Notes: generated from the sequence alone by a model not told the origin. A DNA stretch of 64,000 bases from an uncultured Eubacterium sp. (GCA_934320655.1 CAKRFN010000003.1:186001-250000); one strand, 5' to 3'. Numbered from the stretch's first letter, positions 16,275 to 25,080 are shown. Program-made: numbers and translations.

Positions 16275-17405
16275 CTATACCTCCAATACCTGATGCCCTG
16301 CTGCCTTGAGCAGCCGGTTCATGATAGCCTGTCCGATTCCCGCTGCAGCAAAGCTCTCGGAAAAGATCGCATCTACCCCCATAGTGTCAAAATCACGCAA
16401 AATTCCGTACAGATGTCTGGCGATCGCCTCCTCGTCATCACGCGCCCCTATGCTGATGACCGTTCCCTGTGTATACCGGGTCTTCGTCTCCTCCGTGGCG
16501 ATGATTCCCACACGCAGATTCTGTGCAATCAGCTGTTCACATCGTCGATTTATCTCTGCTACGACCGCATCGGTTGCTCCCTCTACGACCTTGAGATCTG
16601 CCTTTGGTGCATAATGCCGGTATTTCATGCCAGGTGCCTTTGGCTTACGGTCAGAATCCGCCGCGATGAGTCCCGGATCGACAGATACTTCCTGTCCGAG
16701 TACATCACGCAACATCTCCAGCGTGATATAGCCGGGTCTCAGAATCATCGGTGCCTGTTCGGTCAGATCTACGATCGTAGATTCCAGCCCGATACCAACC
16801 GGTCCGCCATCGACAATCATATCAATCCTGCCACCCAGATCCTCAGCCACATGCGAAGCCTGCGTCGGACTCGGTCTGCCGGATGTATTCGCACTCGGAG
16901 CCGCGATATATCCGGTCGACGCATCGATCAGTGCCCGCGCGATCGGATCTGACGGCATACGCACAGCGACCGTATCCATCCCTCCGGTTGTTTCATAAGG
17001 AATCTTCTCATTTTTCCGGAAAATCATCGTGAGCGGCCCTGGCCAGAAATGCTCCGCCAGCGTGTAAGCCGCCTGCGGCACTTCCGCCACGATCTGCTCC
17101 AGTGCCTTCAGATTCGTAATATGCACAATGAGCGGATTATCGGACGGCCGTCCCTTTGCCGCATAAATGGCTTTTGAGGCACCCGGATTGGTCGCGTCAC
17201 CGCCGAGCCCGTATACGGTTTCGGTCGGAAATGCCACCAGCCCGCCGCATTTCAGTATTTCTCCTGCTCGCTCTATCTGTGCCTGATCGATTGCCTGCGG
17301 ATCGATCTGTATGATTTCTGTATCCATCATTTTAGTATCTGTCGTTGTATTTTTCTCAATCATTGTATTCGTTACTTTATCGTTTACGCCATGCTCTTTT
17401 TCCAT
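16275..17405 (-). CDS. L-threonylcarbamoyladenylate synthase (Sua5/YwlC)
   Basis: About 376 residues. The YrdC-type domain (about 40-235: GLVAFPTETVYGLGGDA, KGRPSDNPLIVHI, PSANTSGRPSPT) makes threonylcarbamoyl-AMP for the t6A37 modification of tRNA. The Sua5 C-terminal domain follows (PGMKYRHYAPKADL), so this is the long two-domain form. ATG 17405 is chosen: it lies seven bases after a -10 box and no internal Met has a ribosome site. The first 25 residues are poorly conserved, so the exact start is uncertain. Confidence 0.9.
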   Translation of the reverse strand: MEKEHGVNDKVTNTMIEKNTTTDTKMMDTEIIQIDPQAIDQAQIERAGEILKCGGLVAFPTETVYGLGGDATNPGASKAIYAAKGRPSDNPLIVHITNLKALEQIVAEVPQAAYTLAEHFWPGPLTMIFRKNEKIPYETTGGMDTVAVRMPSDPIARALIDASTGYIAAPSANTSGRPSPTQASHVAEDLGGRIDMIVDGGPVGIGLESTIVDLTEQAPMILRPGYITLEMLRDVLGQEVSVDPGLIAADSDRKPKAPGMKYRHYAPKADLKVVEGATDAVVAEINRRCEQLIAQNLRVGIIATEETKTRYTQGTVISIGARDDEEAIARHLYGILRDFDTMGVDAIFSESFAAAGIGQAIMNRLLKAAGHQVLEV

Positions 17406-17412
17406 AAAAAAT

Positions 17413-17441
17413 AGTATATCATACATTGGTTATTTTTACAA
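17413..17441 (-). promoter_or_regulatory. Promoter of the sua5 operon
   Basis: TTGTAA, about 17 bases, then TATACT (17418-17413) on the minus strand. Expected transcription start falls on or next to the ATG at 17405. Confidence 0.5.
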
Positions 17442-17472
17442 AAAAAATGCATGACTATTCACAATCTCTTTC

Positions 17473-18183
17473 CTACTGCTCCCGGTGCAGATATTGCATG
17501 ACACCCATGTGAATCGCCCACGCGAGCCGGTTCTGATACGCATCATCGATCAGAAGCTCCGCCTCCTGCGGACAGCTCAAAAACCCGCACTCGACAATGA
17601 CTGTCGGTGAGACCGTCCGTTTCAGCAGATAATAGCTGTCATTCGCCTTTGCCTGCCTGTGATTGTCCGGATCTACACGGCTGATGAGGCTCTGCTGGAT
17701 CTGCTCCGCGAGCTGTTTTCCTTCCTCGGACTGTCCGTAATAAAACACCTGTGCGCCGCGGACCTCCGGTGCGGAATAGCTGTTTTGATGAATGCTGACC
17801 GTACACGCCGGATCGAGCTTTTCGATCAACGCACACCGGTTTTGGAGATCCGCGACCTTTTTATTGCTGTCGCCCTCCTGATACAGTCCGGTATCGGATT
17901 CACGCGTATAGGTGACTGCCACATCCGACTGCTCCAGCAGCGCGCCGAGCTTTTTTGCTATGACCAGATTCACATCCTTTTCCAGTACGCCCTCGGCGGA
18001 CACTTTCCCACTATCAATGCCGCCGTGCCCGACATCGATCACTACCTGATACTGCGGGGGCTGCTCTCCGTTATCACCCGAAACCGCGCTCACGATCTTC
18101 GCGCCCTGCCTGCCGAGCACGCCTGCGCCGAGCAGCACCAGCACCGCCATCACCAGTTCGATCTTACCTTTTATATTTTTCAT
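17473..18183 (-). CDS. N-acetylmuramoyl-L-alanine amidase (CwlD-like)
   Basis: A 236-residue Amidase_3 enzyme that cleaves the bond between MurNAc and the stem peptide. A membrane anchor or signal lies at about 4-26. Zinc ligands and catalytic Glu are visible: VIDVGHGGID, EGVLEKDVNL, SIHQNSYS, VIVECGFLS. Size and single-domain layout fit CwlD, which prepares muramic lactam in spore cortex. ATG 18183 follows GGAG by about eight bases, but that GGAG lies in the arm of a strong hairpin, so translation may be controlled. Confidence 0.85.
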   Translation of the reverse strand: MKNIKGKIELVMAVLVLLGAGVLGRQGAKIVSAVSGDNGEQPPQYQVVIDVGHGGIDSGKVSAEGVLEKDVNLVIAKKLGALLEQSDVAVTYTRESDTGLYQEGDSNKKVADLQNRCALIEKLDPACTVSIHQNSYSAPEVRGAQVFYYGQSEEGKQLAEQIQQSLISRVDPDNHRQAKANDSYYLLKRTVSPTVIVECGFLSCPQEAELLIDDAYQNRLAWAIHMGVMQYLHREQ

Positions 18184-18190
18184 AAAAAAA

Positions 18191-18240
18191 CTCCATATGA
18201 TACACATTCGCTTGGTCTATTTTATGTGTATCACATGGAG
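18191..18240 (-). promoter_or_regulatory. Hairpin hiding the amidase ribosome site, or terminator
   Basis: 17-base arms CTCCATATGATACACAT (18191-18207) and ATGTGTATCACATGGAG (18224-18240) pair with one mismatch. Read on the minus strand the second arm ends in TATGGAG, the amidase Shine-Dalgarno, followed by seven T and the ATG. It therefore looks both like a terminator for the upstream GH18 gene and like a ribosome-site lock. Confidence 0.7.
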
Positions 18241-18308
18241 TCTATTCTAGTTCTTACGCAGCCCGACAGCAAGTGTCTGGCTGCTGTGCAAACAGTAACC
18301 TATGTTTT

Positions 18309-20066
18309 CTATTTGATATAGTTCCCGATCGTATCCCACACATCCGCGGTCTCCATTCCGGATTTCCAGAATGCGCCGCCCGCCAGATTCAGGCTCTGCA
18401 TCACCTGCAGTTTCTTTTCTAACGACTGTGCATCTTCCAGCCAAACCTTATACGTCACGCCGTCCTTCTCATACTGCGCATAATTCTGACCGCAATCGTC
18501 CAGCCAGTTGATCGGTGCCTCATTCGCATCGATGCGCGTGCGCGCCTCTGCCATGCTGACCGCCTCGCTGGACAGGTCGTATCCAACATAATCCTCTGCC
18601 GCTGCCTCCGCGGAATCGCCGTCCTCCTGCTTGGGTGTCTCCGCCCAGATCCTCGTATAGAACGGCATTCCAAGTATGAGCTGCTCCGCAGGCACGCCCT
18701 CCGCGAGTGTGTCCTTCGCACCGTTTTCGACAAAGCCGATCGATGCGACGCTTCCCTCATCACTGCCGGCATAATGCTCATCATACGCCATCACGACCAG
18801 ATAGTCGGCGTAGTATGCCTGCTCCTCGCGGTTATAAAACTTTGTATACGCGCTCGGCACGTAATTGTCCACCGACAGCACCAGCCCGTTATCATCACAC
18901 TTGAGTGACAGCTCACGGATAAACTGGATATAAGCGTCCCCGACATCGCTGCTCAGTGCCTCAAAATCCACATTAACTCCATCCAGACTATAGTTCAGCG
19001 CCTTCGCTATGATCTGGTTGACCAGATTCTCCCGCACACTCGTATGTGTCAGCACATAGGTGGAATCCACTTCGCTGTTCTCAAGGTTTGACACCAGTCC
19101 CCACACCTTGACCCCTTGGGAATGGCAGTAATCCACATAATTGCGGTTGCCCAGATCCGCCAGATTGCCGTCGTTGTCATTCAGGTAAAACCATGTCGGT
19201 GACAGGACATTGACACCCTTGGAATTGGCGAGCACCGTCGCAATCCGCGCATTTGCATCCTGATTTGTCACCTGATGCCATAACAGTTTCACCGGCTCAT
19301 CCATCAGATTATGCGTAAAGGTCTCTCCCTCATAGCTGTGCAGCGGTAACTGCGGCTCGCTGAGCTCTGCCTGATCTCCGCCTCCGGTCAGCTTGCTGTT
19401 TTTCACATATCCGATGATACCGTCCGCTGTGCCAACCTTGCTCCACTCATCCATCGCCTCTAACACGGAAACCTCCGTTCCCTTGTCCAGCTCTGCGAGA
19501 ATCGGGCTCTTAATACCGCCCTTGACACGCAGCTGGGTAGCTTTTCGGATCGTCGTCTGCCCGTGAATACTGCTCCAGTCGGTCGTCATCACGATACGGT
19601 ACGGCTCGGGAAACAGCTCATACGCCAGATCGGTATAATTTTTCGCGAAATCCAGAGACACATACACCGTATCCCCCTCGATCTTCACAATCTGGCTGCT
19701 GCCCTTTGTCACATCATTTCCTATATAATAATCGGTCTGCCCCGCATACGCCGTCACGGACGCATCCGCGGTCGTATAGCGCAGCAGCTGCTCATTGTCA
19801 TCCCAATAAAAACGGCTGTTCAGCTCATGTAGCATATCATAGGTCACATATACACTGCCATCCATAGACTTTGCCTTCTGATCAATCAGCTCCTGATTCA
19901 GAACAATCGCCACATCATCCGCCGATGTGATCGAATAATATGTGTTCAGATCCTCTACCTCCTCGGACGGAATATACTGCTCGATCTTTCTGCCTACTAC
20001 AAATATCAACACAATCACTATGATCAGCAGCAATGCCGCAATCACAGGTCCTGCCTTTTTTCTCAT
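18309..20066 (-). CDS. GH18-like glycosidase with SH3-type domain, membrane-anchored
   Basis: A 585-residue protein. Residues 1-25 are a membrane anchor; an N-terminal region with a stalk-like domain (MDGSVYVTYDMLHELNSRFYW) follows; about 180-235 looks like a bacterial SH3 (TQLRVKGGIKSPILAEL, then GIIGYVKNSKL); about 270-585 is a GH18 barrel with catalytic stretch LDGVNVDFEAL (D-x-x-x-x-D-x-E) and YLVVMAYDEH. Relatives are spore or wall hydrolases acting on GlcNAc polymers. ATG 20066 has AGGAGG nine bases upstream. It is probably co-transcribed with the amidase downstream, subject to the hairpin between them. Confidence 0.85.
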   Translation of the reverse strand: MRKKAGPVIAALLLIIVIVLIFVVGRKIEQYIPSEEVEDLNTYYSITSADDVAIVLNQELIDQKAKSMDGSVYVTYDMLHELNSRFYWDDNEQLLRYTTADASVTAYAGQTDYYIGNDVTKGSSQIVKIEGDTVYVSLDFAKNYTDLAYELFPEPYRIVMTTDWSSIHGQTTIRKATQLRVKGGIKSPILAELDKGTEVSVLEAMDEWSKVGTADGIIGYVKNSKLTGGGDQAELSEPQLPLHSYEGETFTHNLMDEPVKLLWHQVTNQDANARIATVLANSKGVNVLSPTWFYLNDNDGNLADLGNRNYVDYCHSQGVKVWGLVSNLENSEVDSTYVLTHTSVRENLVNQIIAKALNYSLDGVNVDFEALSSDVGDAYIQFIRELSLKCDDNGLVLSVDNYVPSAYTKFYNREEQAYYADYLVVMAYDEHYAGSDEGSVASIGFVENGAKDTLAEGVPAEQLILGMPFYTRIWAETPKQEDGDSAEAAAEDYVGYDLSSEAVSMAEARTRIDANEAPINWLDDCGQNYAQYEKDGVTYKVWLEDAQSLEKKLQVMQSLNLAGGAFWKSGMETADVWDTIGNYIK

Positions 20067-20402
20067 GGTAAATACCTCCTCATGGATTCGCCCCATCGGA
20101 CATCTGAAATCAGTATAACACACCTGTTATCTATTTTCCAAGTAATATAAAACCAATCGTATTTCCTGTGAAGTAAAAACGTTACTGTTTGCGCAGGGCG
20201 TGAACAGCAGCACAAAAACAGGGCGCGCCAACACCCTGTTTTTGTATCCGCAGCCGCCCCTGTGCAGCCGCGGAAATTCTTTTTTCCCTGTATACACGAC
20301 CAAAGTTTTCAAAAAGTATTCCTTCTGTCATGTAGTTTTGACTGTTTGATCGCTTTGTATGTTCTATCAAAACAGCCGGTCATCATTTGATACGATTTTT
20401 TG
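20067..20402. other. Intergenic region; terminator only
   Basis: About 335 bases. Apart from the terminator at 20212-20245 and one copy of CGTTACTGTT (20180-20189) it shows AT-rich sequence and no convincing gene. Confidence 0.55.
20212..20245 (-). terminator. Terminator of the kinase/TadZ operon
   Basis: ACAAAAACAGGG (20212-20223) and CCCTGTTTTTGT (20234-20245) are perfect 12-base arms around a ten-base loop. It follows the small gene at 20403 on the minus strand. Confidence 0.8.
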
Positions 20403-20615
20403 TTAAGTTTCATTTAATTTGTCAAAATGTAATTCTTTTAACACCCCCTCTGTCTCATCATATACATAGTCTCTCATGTAACAGGCTTCCTCCTGTGCAC
20501 ACAATGTATTTGTGACATACTCCGGTGAGCTGGGATATCCATCCAGAAAAAGTACGATCCCACGGCTCGCCATGGATTGCAGCTCAACATACAGTTGTTG
20601 TCTGTTTTCTCTCAT
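20403..20615 (-). CDS. Small hypothetical protein, 70 aa
   Basis: Starts at ATG 20615, seven or eight bases after GAGG; an ATG two codons earlier is too close to that site. The product is soluble and acidic with LYVELQSMASRGIVLFLDG at the start and two or three Cys in the middle. I do not recognise a family. It lies 41 bases after the SAF-domain gene and before a terminator, so it is the last gene of the kinase operon. Confidence 0.6.
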   Translation of the reverse strand: MRENRQQLYVELQSMASRGIVLFLDGYPSSPEYVTNTLCAQEEACYMRDYVYDETEGVLKELHFDKLNET

Positions 20616-20656
20616 ATGCATTCCTCACTTTTTCCAAAAGGAGACGTTTCCGTGAA

Positions 20657-21565
20657 CTATGAGTCCTCAGGCAATTCTGTGTAAAGTGTCAAAGGTTCCT
20701 CGGTCTCCTCCGTAGTATCTTCTCCGGAAACGGTTTCCGGATACTCTGTCTCCTCCGGCTCAGTGGTCAGATACGGCTCGAGATGTGCCTCTAAAACCGA
20801 TCTGCGCTCCTGTTCCTCCTGTACCAGAAACAGGTCCGTAATATTCGGGTCCCATTGCAACAGACGGAACACTGCCGGATTGACCGGATAGTATACCTGC
20901 GCAGCCTGTTGAAACTCACCGACATACGGCACTGCATACAATGCCGTATCCCGATAAACCGTCGTATCCACGCGGGCTGCCTGATAGCGCAGCAATTCTT
21001 CCTCCAGAAAGCGTAGCTGGATCGCCTGCGTCCCGCCCTCTTCGTCACGGAGCATCCGATAGACGCGCTTGTGGCCTACGACCAGATAGTCCTCTCCGTT
21101 CGGAAATGCAATCCGGACATCCACAAACTCGTTCTCCCGCAGCGTCTGTGGCAGATCAATCTGCCGCAATTCCACGCTCCGCTCATCCTCTGCGACCGGA
21201 GCGCCCTCATATACGAGATCCGCATAGAGCGCCGCTCCTTTCGGGAGAGATACCTTGAGCCGTTTCCCCAGCAGCTCCTCCTGCGCAGCGAGCGATGCAA
21301 CAGGCAATTCCTCCTGAGACTGCACCTGCTGTTCCCGAAGCATCCCGGCGGTCAGCTCTTCTCCCGCGACCGCATCGCGCTCCAGCACATACAGATGTGC
21401 CTGCCGGTAAGTCTCTGCCTGCTGCCTGTAATCAGCCAGCTCCCTGCGCGTCTGCTCCATGCTGCGCCTCTCCTGACACAGCAGCGCCGCCAGAGGAATG
21501 GCTGCGATGAGTACACCTGCTGCCGCTGCGCGCAGCATCATTTTTTGTCTGGCTCTCAGTTTAAT
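20657..21565 (-). CDS. CpaB-like SAF-domain protein, probable AUU start
   Basis: About 302 residues. The N-terminus is KLRARQKMMLRAAAAG then a membrane helix (VLIAAIPLAALLC), a short coiled coil (about 33-58), a SAF domain (about 59-125: LERDAVAGEELTAGM, LGKRLKVSLPKGAAL), a beta-rich part and an acidic Glu/Thr tail. CpaB/RcpC proteins of this kind guide Flp/Tad pili through the wall. AGGAGG lies exactly eight bases before ATT 21565; the first ATG (21541) is 32 bases from it, so I infer initiation at AUU. The frame opens at the upstream gene's stop. No Tad secretion ATPase is nearby. Confidence 0.7.
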   Translation of the reverse strand: MKLRARQKMMLRAAAAGVLIAAIPLAALLCQERRSMEQTRRELADYRQQAETYRQAHLYVLERDAVAGEELTAGMLREQQVQSQEELPVASLAAQEELLGKRLKVSLPKGAALYADLVYEGAPVAEDERSVELRQIDLPQTLRENEFVDVRIAFPNGEDYLVVGHKRVYRMLRDEEGGTQAIQLRFLEEELLRYQAARVDTTVYRDTALYAVPYVGEFQQAAQVYYPVNPAVFRLLQWDPNITDLFLVQEEQERRSVLEAHLEPYLTTEPEETEYPETVSGEDTTEETEEPLTLYTELPEDS

Positions 21566-21577
21566 GACTGTTTCCTC

Positions 21578-22135
21578 CTATAATAATTCCTGAAAGAATG
21601 CCAGCTGGTCTTTGTCCAGCCGGAATGGGTCAGCCATAAAAGGGACGGATCGCACCGGTACATGGTATAGTTGTTGAAATCTCTTTTTTTCGTATACATT
21701 TCCCGTAACAGTAAGCAACGCCGTAAAATATTTTTGATGCATATGCTCCATACCATCCGGCTGCGTGTGCGCGACCATAAATTTTTCTGCCTGATCGACC
21801 CGCCACGGACTCAGCGACGCGACCAGATACCTCAGATCACATCGCAAAAACTCCTGCCATTCGCTCTCGGCGCTGCCCAGATCCATAATCAGATATGAGT
21901 AATCACCGTTGAGCAGCATCGGCAGCCGTCCGGACATCACGTCAGGGTAATATCCGACACCGTCTTCCACAAAATACGCTGCGCCTGACTGATCCGTGTC
22001 CAGATGCCGGATACACGGCCGGCTGGCAAGTTCCACGACTGCTGCCGGAATTCCCCATTCGTTCGCTACATAATTTGCCGTGGCAACTGCCAGATGTGTT
22101 GTCCCGACACCACTGTCCACACCGTAAAAACCTAT
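21578..22135 (-). CDS. TadZ/CpaE-like ATPase, probable AUA start
   Basis: About 185 residues of a MinD/ParA-type P-loop protein. The atypical Walker A GFYGVDSGVGTTHLA lacks the usual Lys before Thr, as in TadZ/CpaE. It continues with YLIMDLGSAESEW (Walker B-like) and a final helical part. The conventional GTG at 22120 would cut the P-loop in half. AAGGAG lies nine bases before ATA 22135, which puts the loop at the N-terminus; the ACG one codon earlier is a second option. The only in-frame codons before a stop give no ATG, GTG or TTG. It is homologous to the C-terminal domain of the kinase upstream. Confidence 0.7.
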   Translation of the reverse strand: MGFYGVDSGVGTTHLAVATANYVANEWGIPAAVVELASRPCIRHLDTDQSGAAYFVEDGVGYYPDVMSGRLPMLLNGDYSYLIMDLGSAESEWQEFLRCDLRYLVASLSPWRVDQAEKFMVAHTQPDGMEHMHQKYFTALLTVTGNVYEKKRFQQLYHVPVRSVPFMADPFRLDKDQLAFFQELL

Positions 22136-22180
22136 CGTCTTTCGCTCCTTATTCCTTTTTCTGACCGTAAAAATACGTGC

Positions 22181-23491
22181 TCACCACCTCTCTTTTTTCT
22201 GTAGCAGCTCGAAAAACCGCCGTTTCTCTGCGGATAGCGCCAGAGGATCTTCATCGAGCGGAAAGCAGTACACATTTCTGCGCCAATCCTTTGCATATGC
22301 TCTCGCTGCCTGCGCATTTCCGTAGTTTACGACCGGTATGAGCTGTCTGTGCAGACAAAGTTGTTCGTACAGCCGCCTCGCCTGTGGCATCTCCCAATAT
22401 CTGCCTCCCAACACGAGTACTATCGCGTCACATGTCTCTAATTCTATGTCTATGGATTCATATGTGCCGAAATCCCGTATGAGACAGATATCTGACCTGT
22501 CTGCCTGCTCCGAAACAGCCCTCTGCGAGACCGTCCCGCAAAAACTGCCAACGGAGAGATACCCGTTCTCCCGATCGCGGCAGACATTTCGATGCTCCGC
22601 CATGCGCATCAGGTCACCGCTGTGATCCTGCTGTACATACAGACTGGAGATTCCCGCTGCGTTCAGATAGGTATTCCACGAGACCGCAAGGTGCGTGGCA
22701 CCGATGCCAGCCCGCATACCGACGACTGCCGTATTTTTTGGAAAATGCTTATTTGTCACCGGGCCCTGATCCGGCGGTTCGACCGCCAGTTGTTCCTTCA
22801 ACAGACCGGCACTCGCGTATCTGTGTTCCGGCTCCTGTGCCGTCGCACATTCGATCACGCGGCAGAGATGGTCACTTCCCTGCTCTGGGGCAAGATGTGC
22901 TGCCATCTCACGCAGGATCACACCGATGCCGTAGATATCCGTCCGCTCATCGCACGCCTGTCCCGCCCGCTTTTCGGGGGCGGCGTAATCCGTTGTCCCG
23001 TACAAACGATACGGATTTTCATGATTTCGGAAAAAAGATGCTGTGCCAAAATCGACTATTTTTATCTGATTGCCATATACTATAATATGTTCCGGCTTCA
23101 GATCCTGATAAATAATCGGTTGCGGCTGCGCATGCAGATATCCGATCACATCGCATAGTTGTCTGCCGATCTGTAATAAAAAATTCAGGGAAATTGTTTG
23201 TTGATGATGCAAATATGCTTCTAATGACTCACCCCGCACATACTCTTCAACAATGTAATAGTATGTGTCATCCTCTTCCACATCGTAGATCATTGGAATG
23301 GAGGGATGATTCAAAGATCTCATCAGCTCTGCTTCCATCGGAAAATCCGAGCTGTCGGGCAACGACTTGGGAATTCGCTTGACTGCCCGATCCTGTTTTA
23401 GAATCTGATGTCTGACCAGATACACCTGACTGTTGGCGCCGGCTCCGAGGAGCCCTGTCACGGTATATTTGCCAAACAGGTTCTGCTTCAT
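22181..23491 (-). CDS. Ser/Thr protein kinase fused to TadZ-like domain
   Basis: About 436 residues. The Hanks-type kinase spans about 8-260: glycine loop LLGAGANSQVYLV, VK in RAVKRIP, catalytic loop YQDLKPEHI, DFG in IVDFGTAS, APE in YAAPEKR. The HRDLKPxN motif is altered: His to Tyr, Arg to Gln and metal-binding Asn to His. About 275-436 is a MinD/TadZ-like domain with TAVVGMRAGIGATHLA and RDFGTYESIDIE. ATG 23491 is used, with GGTGA five bases upstream; a longer TTG start at 23584 has no ribosome site. I know no common protein with this fusion. It is the first gene of a four-gene operon. Confidence 0.8.
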   Translation of the reverse strand: MKQNLFGKYTVTGLLGAGANSQVYLVRHQILKQDRAVKRIPKSLPDSSDFPMEAELMRSLNHPSIPMIYDVEEDDTYYYIVEEYVRGESLEAYLHHQQTISLNFLLQIGRQLCDVIGYLHAQPQPIIYQDLKPEHIIVYGNQIKIVDFGTASFFRNHENPYRLYGTTDYAAPEKRAGQACDERTDIYGIGVILREMAAHLAPEQGSDHLCRVIECATAQEPEHRYASAGLLKEQLAVEPPDQGPVTNKHFPKNTAVVGMRAGIGATHLAVSWNTYLNAAGISSLYVQQDHSGDLMRMAEHRNVCRDRENGYLSVGSFCGTVSQRAVSEQADRSDICLIRDFGTYESIDIELETCDAIVLVLGGRYWEMPQARRLYEQLCLHRQLIPVVNYGNAQAARAYAKDWRRNVYCFPLDEDPLALSAEKRRFFELLQKKERW

Positions 23492-23645
23492 GATCCTCAC
23501 CGCGCTTTCTGTATCAAAATCGAAAAACGCCCGGTGAAAAGCATTTCCAAATCCCTTATACCACACGAAGAACCGATTTGACAACCGATTTTGCCAAATT
23601 TATACTTTTTTAATATTTTTCATCGATATTTCAGGCGTTGACTGC

Positions 23646-23674
23646 TTGACGATCGGGAAAAATTTTTATATACT
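23646..23674 (+). promoter_or_regulatory. Promoter of mecA
   Basis: TTGACG (23646-23651), 17 bases, TATACT (23669-23674), giving a leader of about 85 bases before mecA. Confidence 0.65.
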
Positions 23675-23765
23675 TTTTGTACTTTTTAGGAAACCTCATA
23701 TGTAAAATAACTTTTATACTTTGAAATACTTGAAAATAGATAGATACAGATAAGGAATTACGCTT

Positions 23766-24578
23766 ATGAAATTAGAACGAATCAATGATAACCAGATCCG
23801 TTGCACCCTGACCGGACAGGATCTGGCAGACCGCCATTTACAGCTCTCCGAGCTGGCATACGGCAATGACAAGACCAAGCGGCTGTTTCGCGACATGATG
23901 CAGCAGGCATCCTGCGAACTCGGCTTTCACACAGAGGATATCCCTCTTTTAATCGAGGCGATCCCCATGTCCGGCGATTCGATCATCCTGACCGTCACCA
24001 AGGTAGAATATCCTGAAGAACTGGACACACGTTTTTCCAATTTCAGCGATTATGGGGATTATCCGGAAAATATGGACGGCGATGACGATTCACCGACGCT
24101 GGAGGGAGCGGACACGATCATGGATCTGTTCCACCGGATCAGCGCAGCGGCAGCAGCACTTCATGCCACAGATTCAAATACCCGCGCGCCGCAAAGCGAC
24201 GACTCCTTTGTTCCGCTCAAGGATACGGCAGAAACCGTCTCCGTTGCCGACGCGGAGAACACTTCCAAGCCACAGACACCCGCCAATATCATCAAGCTGT
24301 TCTCTTTCCACGAGATGGATCACCTTGTCCGGCTCGCGCATGTACTGGATGGCTTTTATACCGGGGACAATTCCCTGTTTTTAGATACAGCGGAGCATGT
24401 TTATTATCTTGTACTGAGCAAAGACAGCCACACGCCGAGCGAGTTCAACAAGGTGTGCAACATTTTATCCGAATACGCGCTGCAAAACCGGTATGTAGAC
24501 TCGGCAGAAGCCTACTTCGAGGAGCACTTTAAATGCATTGCGGCACATGATGCGCTCCAGCGGCTCGCGCAGGTGTAG
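23766..24578 (+). CDS. mecA: MecA-type adaptor for ClpC
   Basis: A 270-residue adaptor that hands substrates to the ClpCP protease. The N-terminal substrate-binding domain is conserved (MKLERINDNQIRCTLTGQDL, DIPLLIEAIPMSGDSIIL), a Ser/Asp-rich linker follows (about 90-165), and the C-terminal Clp-binding domain begins near KLFSFHEMDHLVRLAHVL. AAGGAATTACGCTT precedes the ATG. It has its own promoter and terminator, so it is monocistronic. Confidence 0.9.
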   Translation: MKLERINDNQIRCTLTGQDLADRHLQLSELAYGNDKTKRLFRDMMQQASCELGFHTEDIPLLIEAIPMSGDSIILTVTKVEYPEELDTRFSNFSDYGDYPENMDGDDDSPTLEGADTIMDLFHRISAAAAALHATDSNTRAPQSDDSFVPLKDTAETVSVADAENTSKPQTPANIIKLFSFHEMDHLVRLAHVLDGFYTGDNSLFLDTAEHVYYLVLSKDSHTPSEFNKVCNILSEYALQNRYVDSAEAYFEEHFKCIAAHDALQRLAQV

Positions 24579-24637
24579 TCTGTATCTGACAAAAAGCGAC
24601 ACGCCTGTACAGAACGTATGACCGACAAAGGTAACAA

Positions 24638-24686
24638 AAAAGCCCCCCGCAAGGATGTATGATCCATCACTCAGCGGAGGGCTTTT
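24638..24686. terminator. Bidirectional terminator between mecA and DUF1858 gene
   Basis: AAAAGCCCCCCGC (24638-24650) pairs with GCGGAGGGCTTTT (24674-24686), with A- and T-tracts on either side, between two convergent genes. Confidence 0.85.
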
Positions 24687-24695
24687 CACATTATC

Positions 24696-24905
24696 TTATT
24701 TCTCATGCTTTAAAAATGTGTTGATCTGGTCAACCAATGCTTCCGGCTCCAGTCCGTGAACCATTGCGGCCTGCTCGATGGTCTCCATCTGGGAAGACGG
24801 GCATCCGAGGCAGTGCATTCCGATACCGAGTAATACCGGAGCAATGCTTTCATCTATCTGAAGTAATTCGCCGATCATAGTGTCTTTTGTCACTGTTGCA
24901 GCCAT
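24696..24905 (-). CDS. DUF1858 small protein
   Basis: 69 residues. VTKDTMIGELLQIDESIAPVL followed by GIGMHCLGCPSSQMETIEQA is the DUF1858 pattern, a small helical domain with a paired Cys (CLGC) that is often found beside Fe-S or redox proteins. The start ATG 24905 has AGGAGG about nine bases away. Function unknown; a role as a small metal or sulfur carrier is speculation. Confidence 0.85.
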   Translation of the reverse strand: MAATVTKDTMIGELLQIDESIAPVLLGIGMHCLGCPSSQMETIEQAAMVHGLEPEALVDQINTFLKHEK

Positions 24906-25051
24906 TTCCTGTTCCTCCTTTAATTGTAAATATTTAACGTAACTTATTATATACACTTTCTTTTCACTTGTCTAGTATCTGAAAAGTTCTAAAAGTTATA
25001 CATGACTAATCTTAGTACCTGATTTTATGCACAGTTTTGGGCTTGCCGCGC

Positions 25052-25080
25052 TTGTTTTTCCACAATTTTTGTACTAAAAT
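25052..25080 (+). promoter_or_regulatory. Promoter of the ferredoxin gene
   Basis: TTGTTT (25052-25057), 17 bases, TAAAAT (25075-25080); 60 bases before the start codon. Confidence 0.55.
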
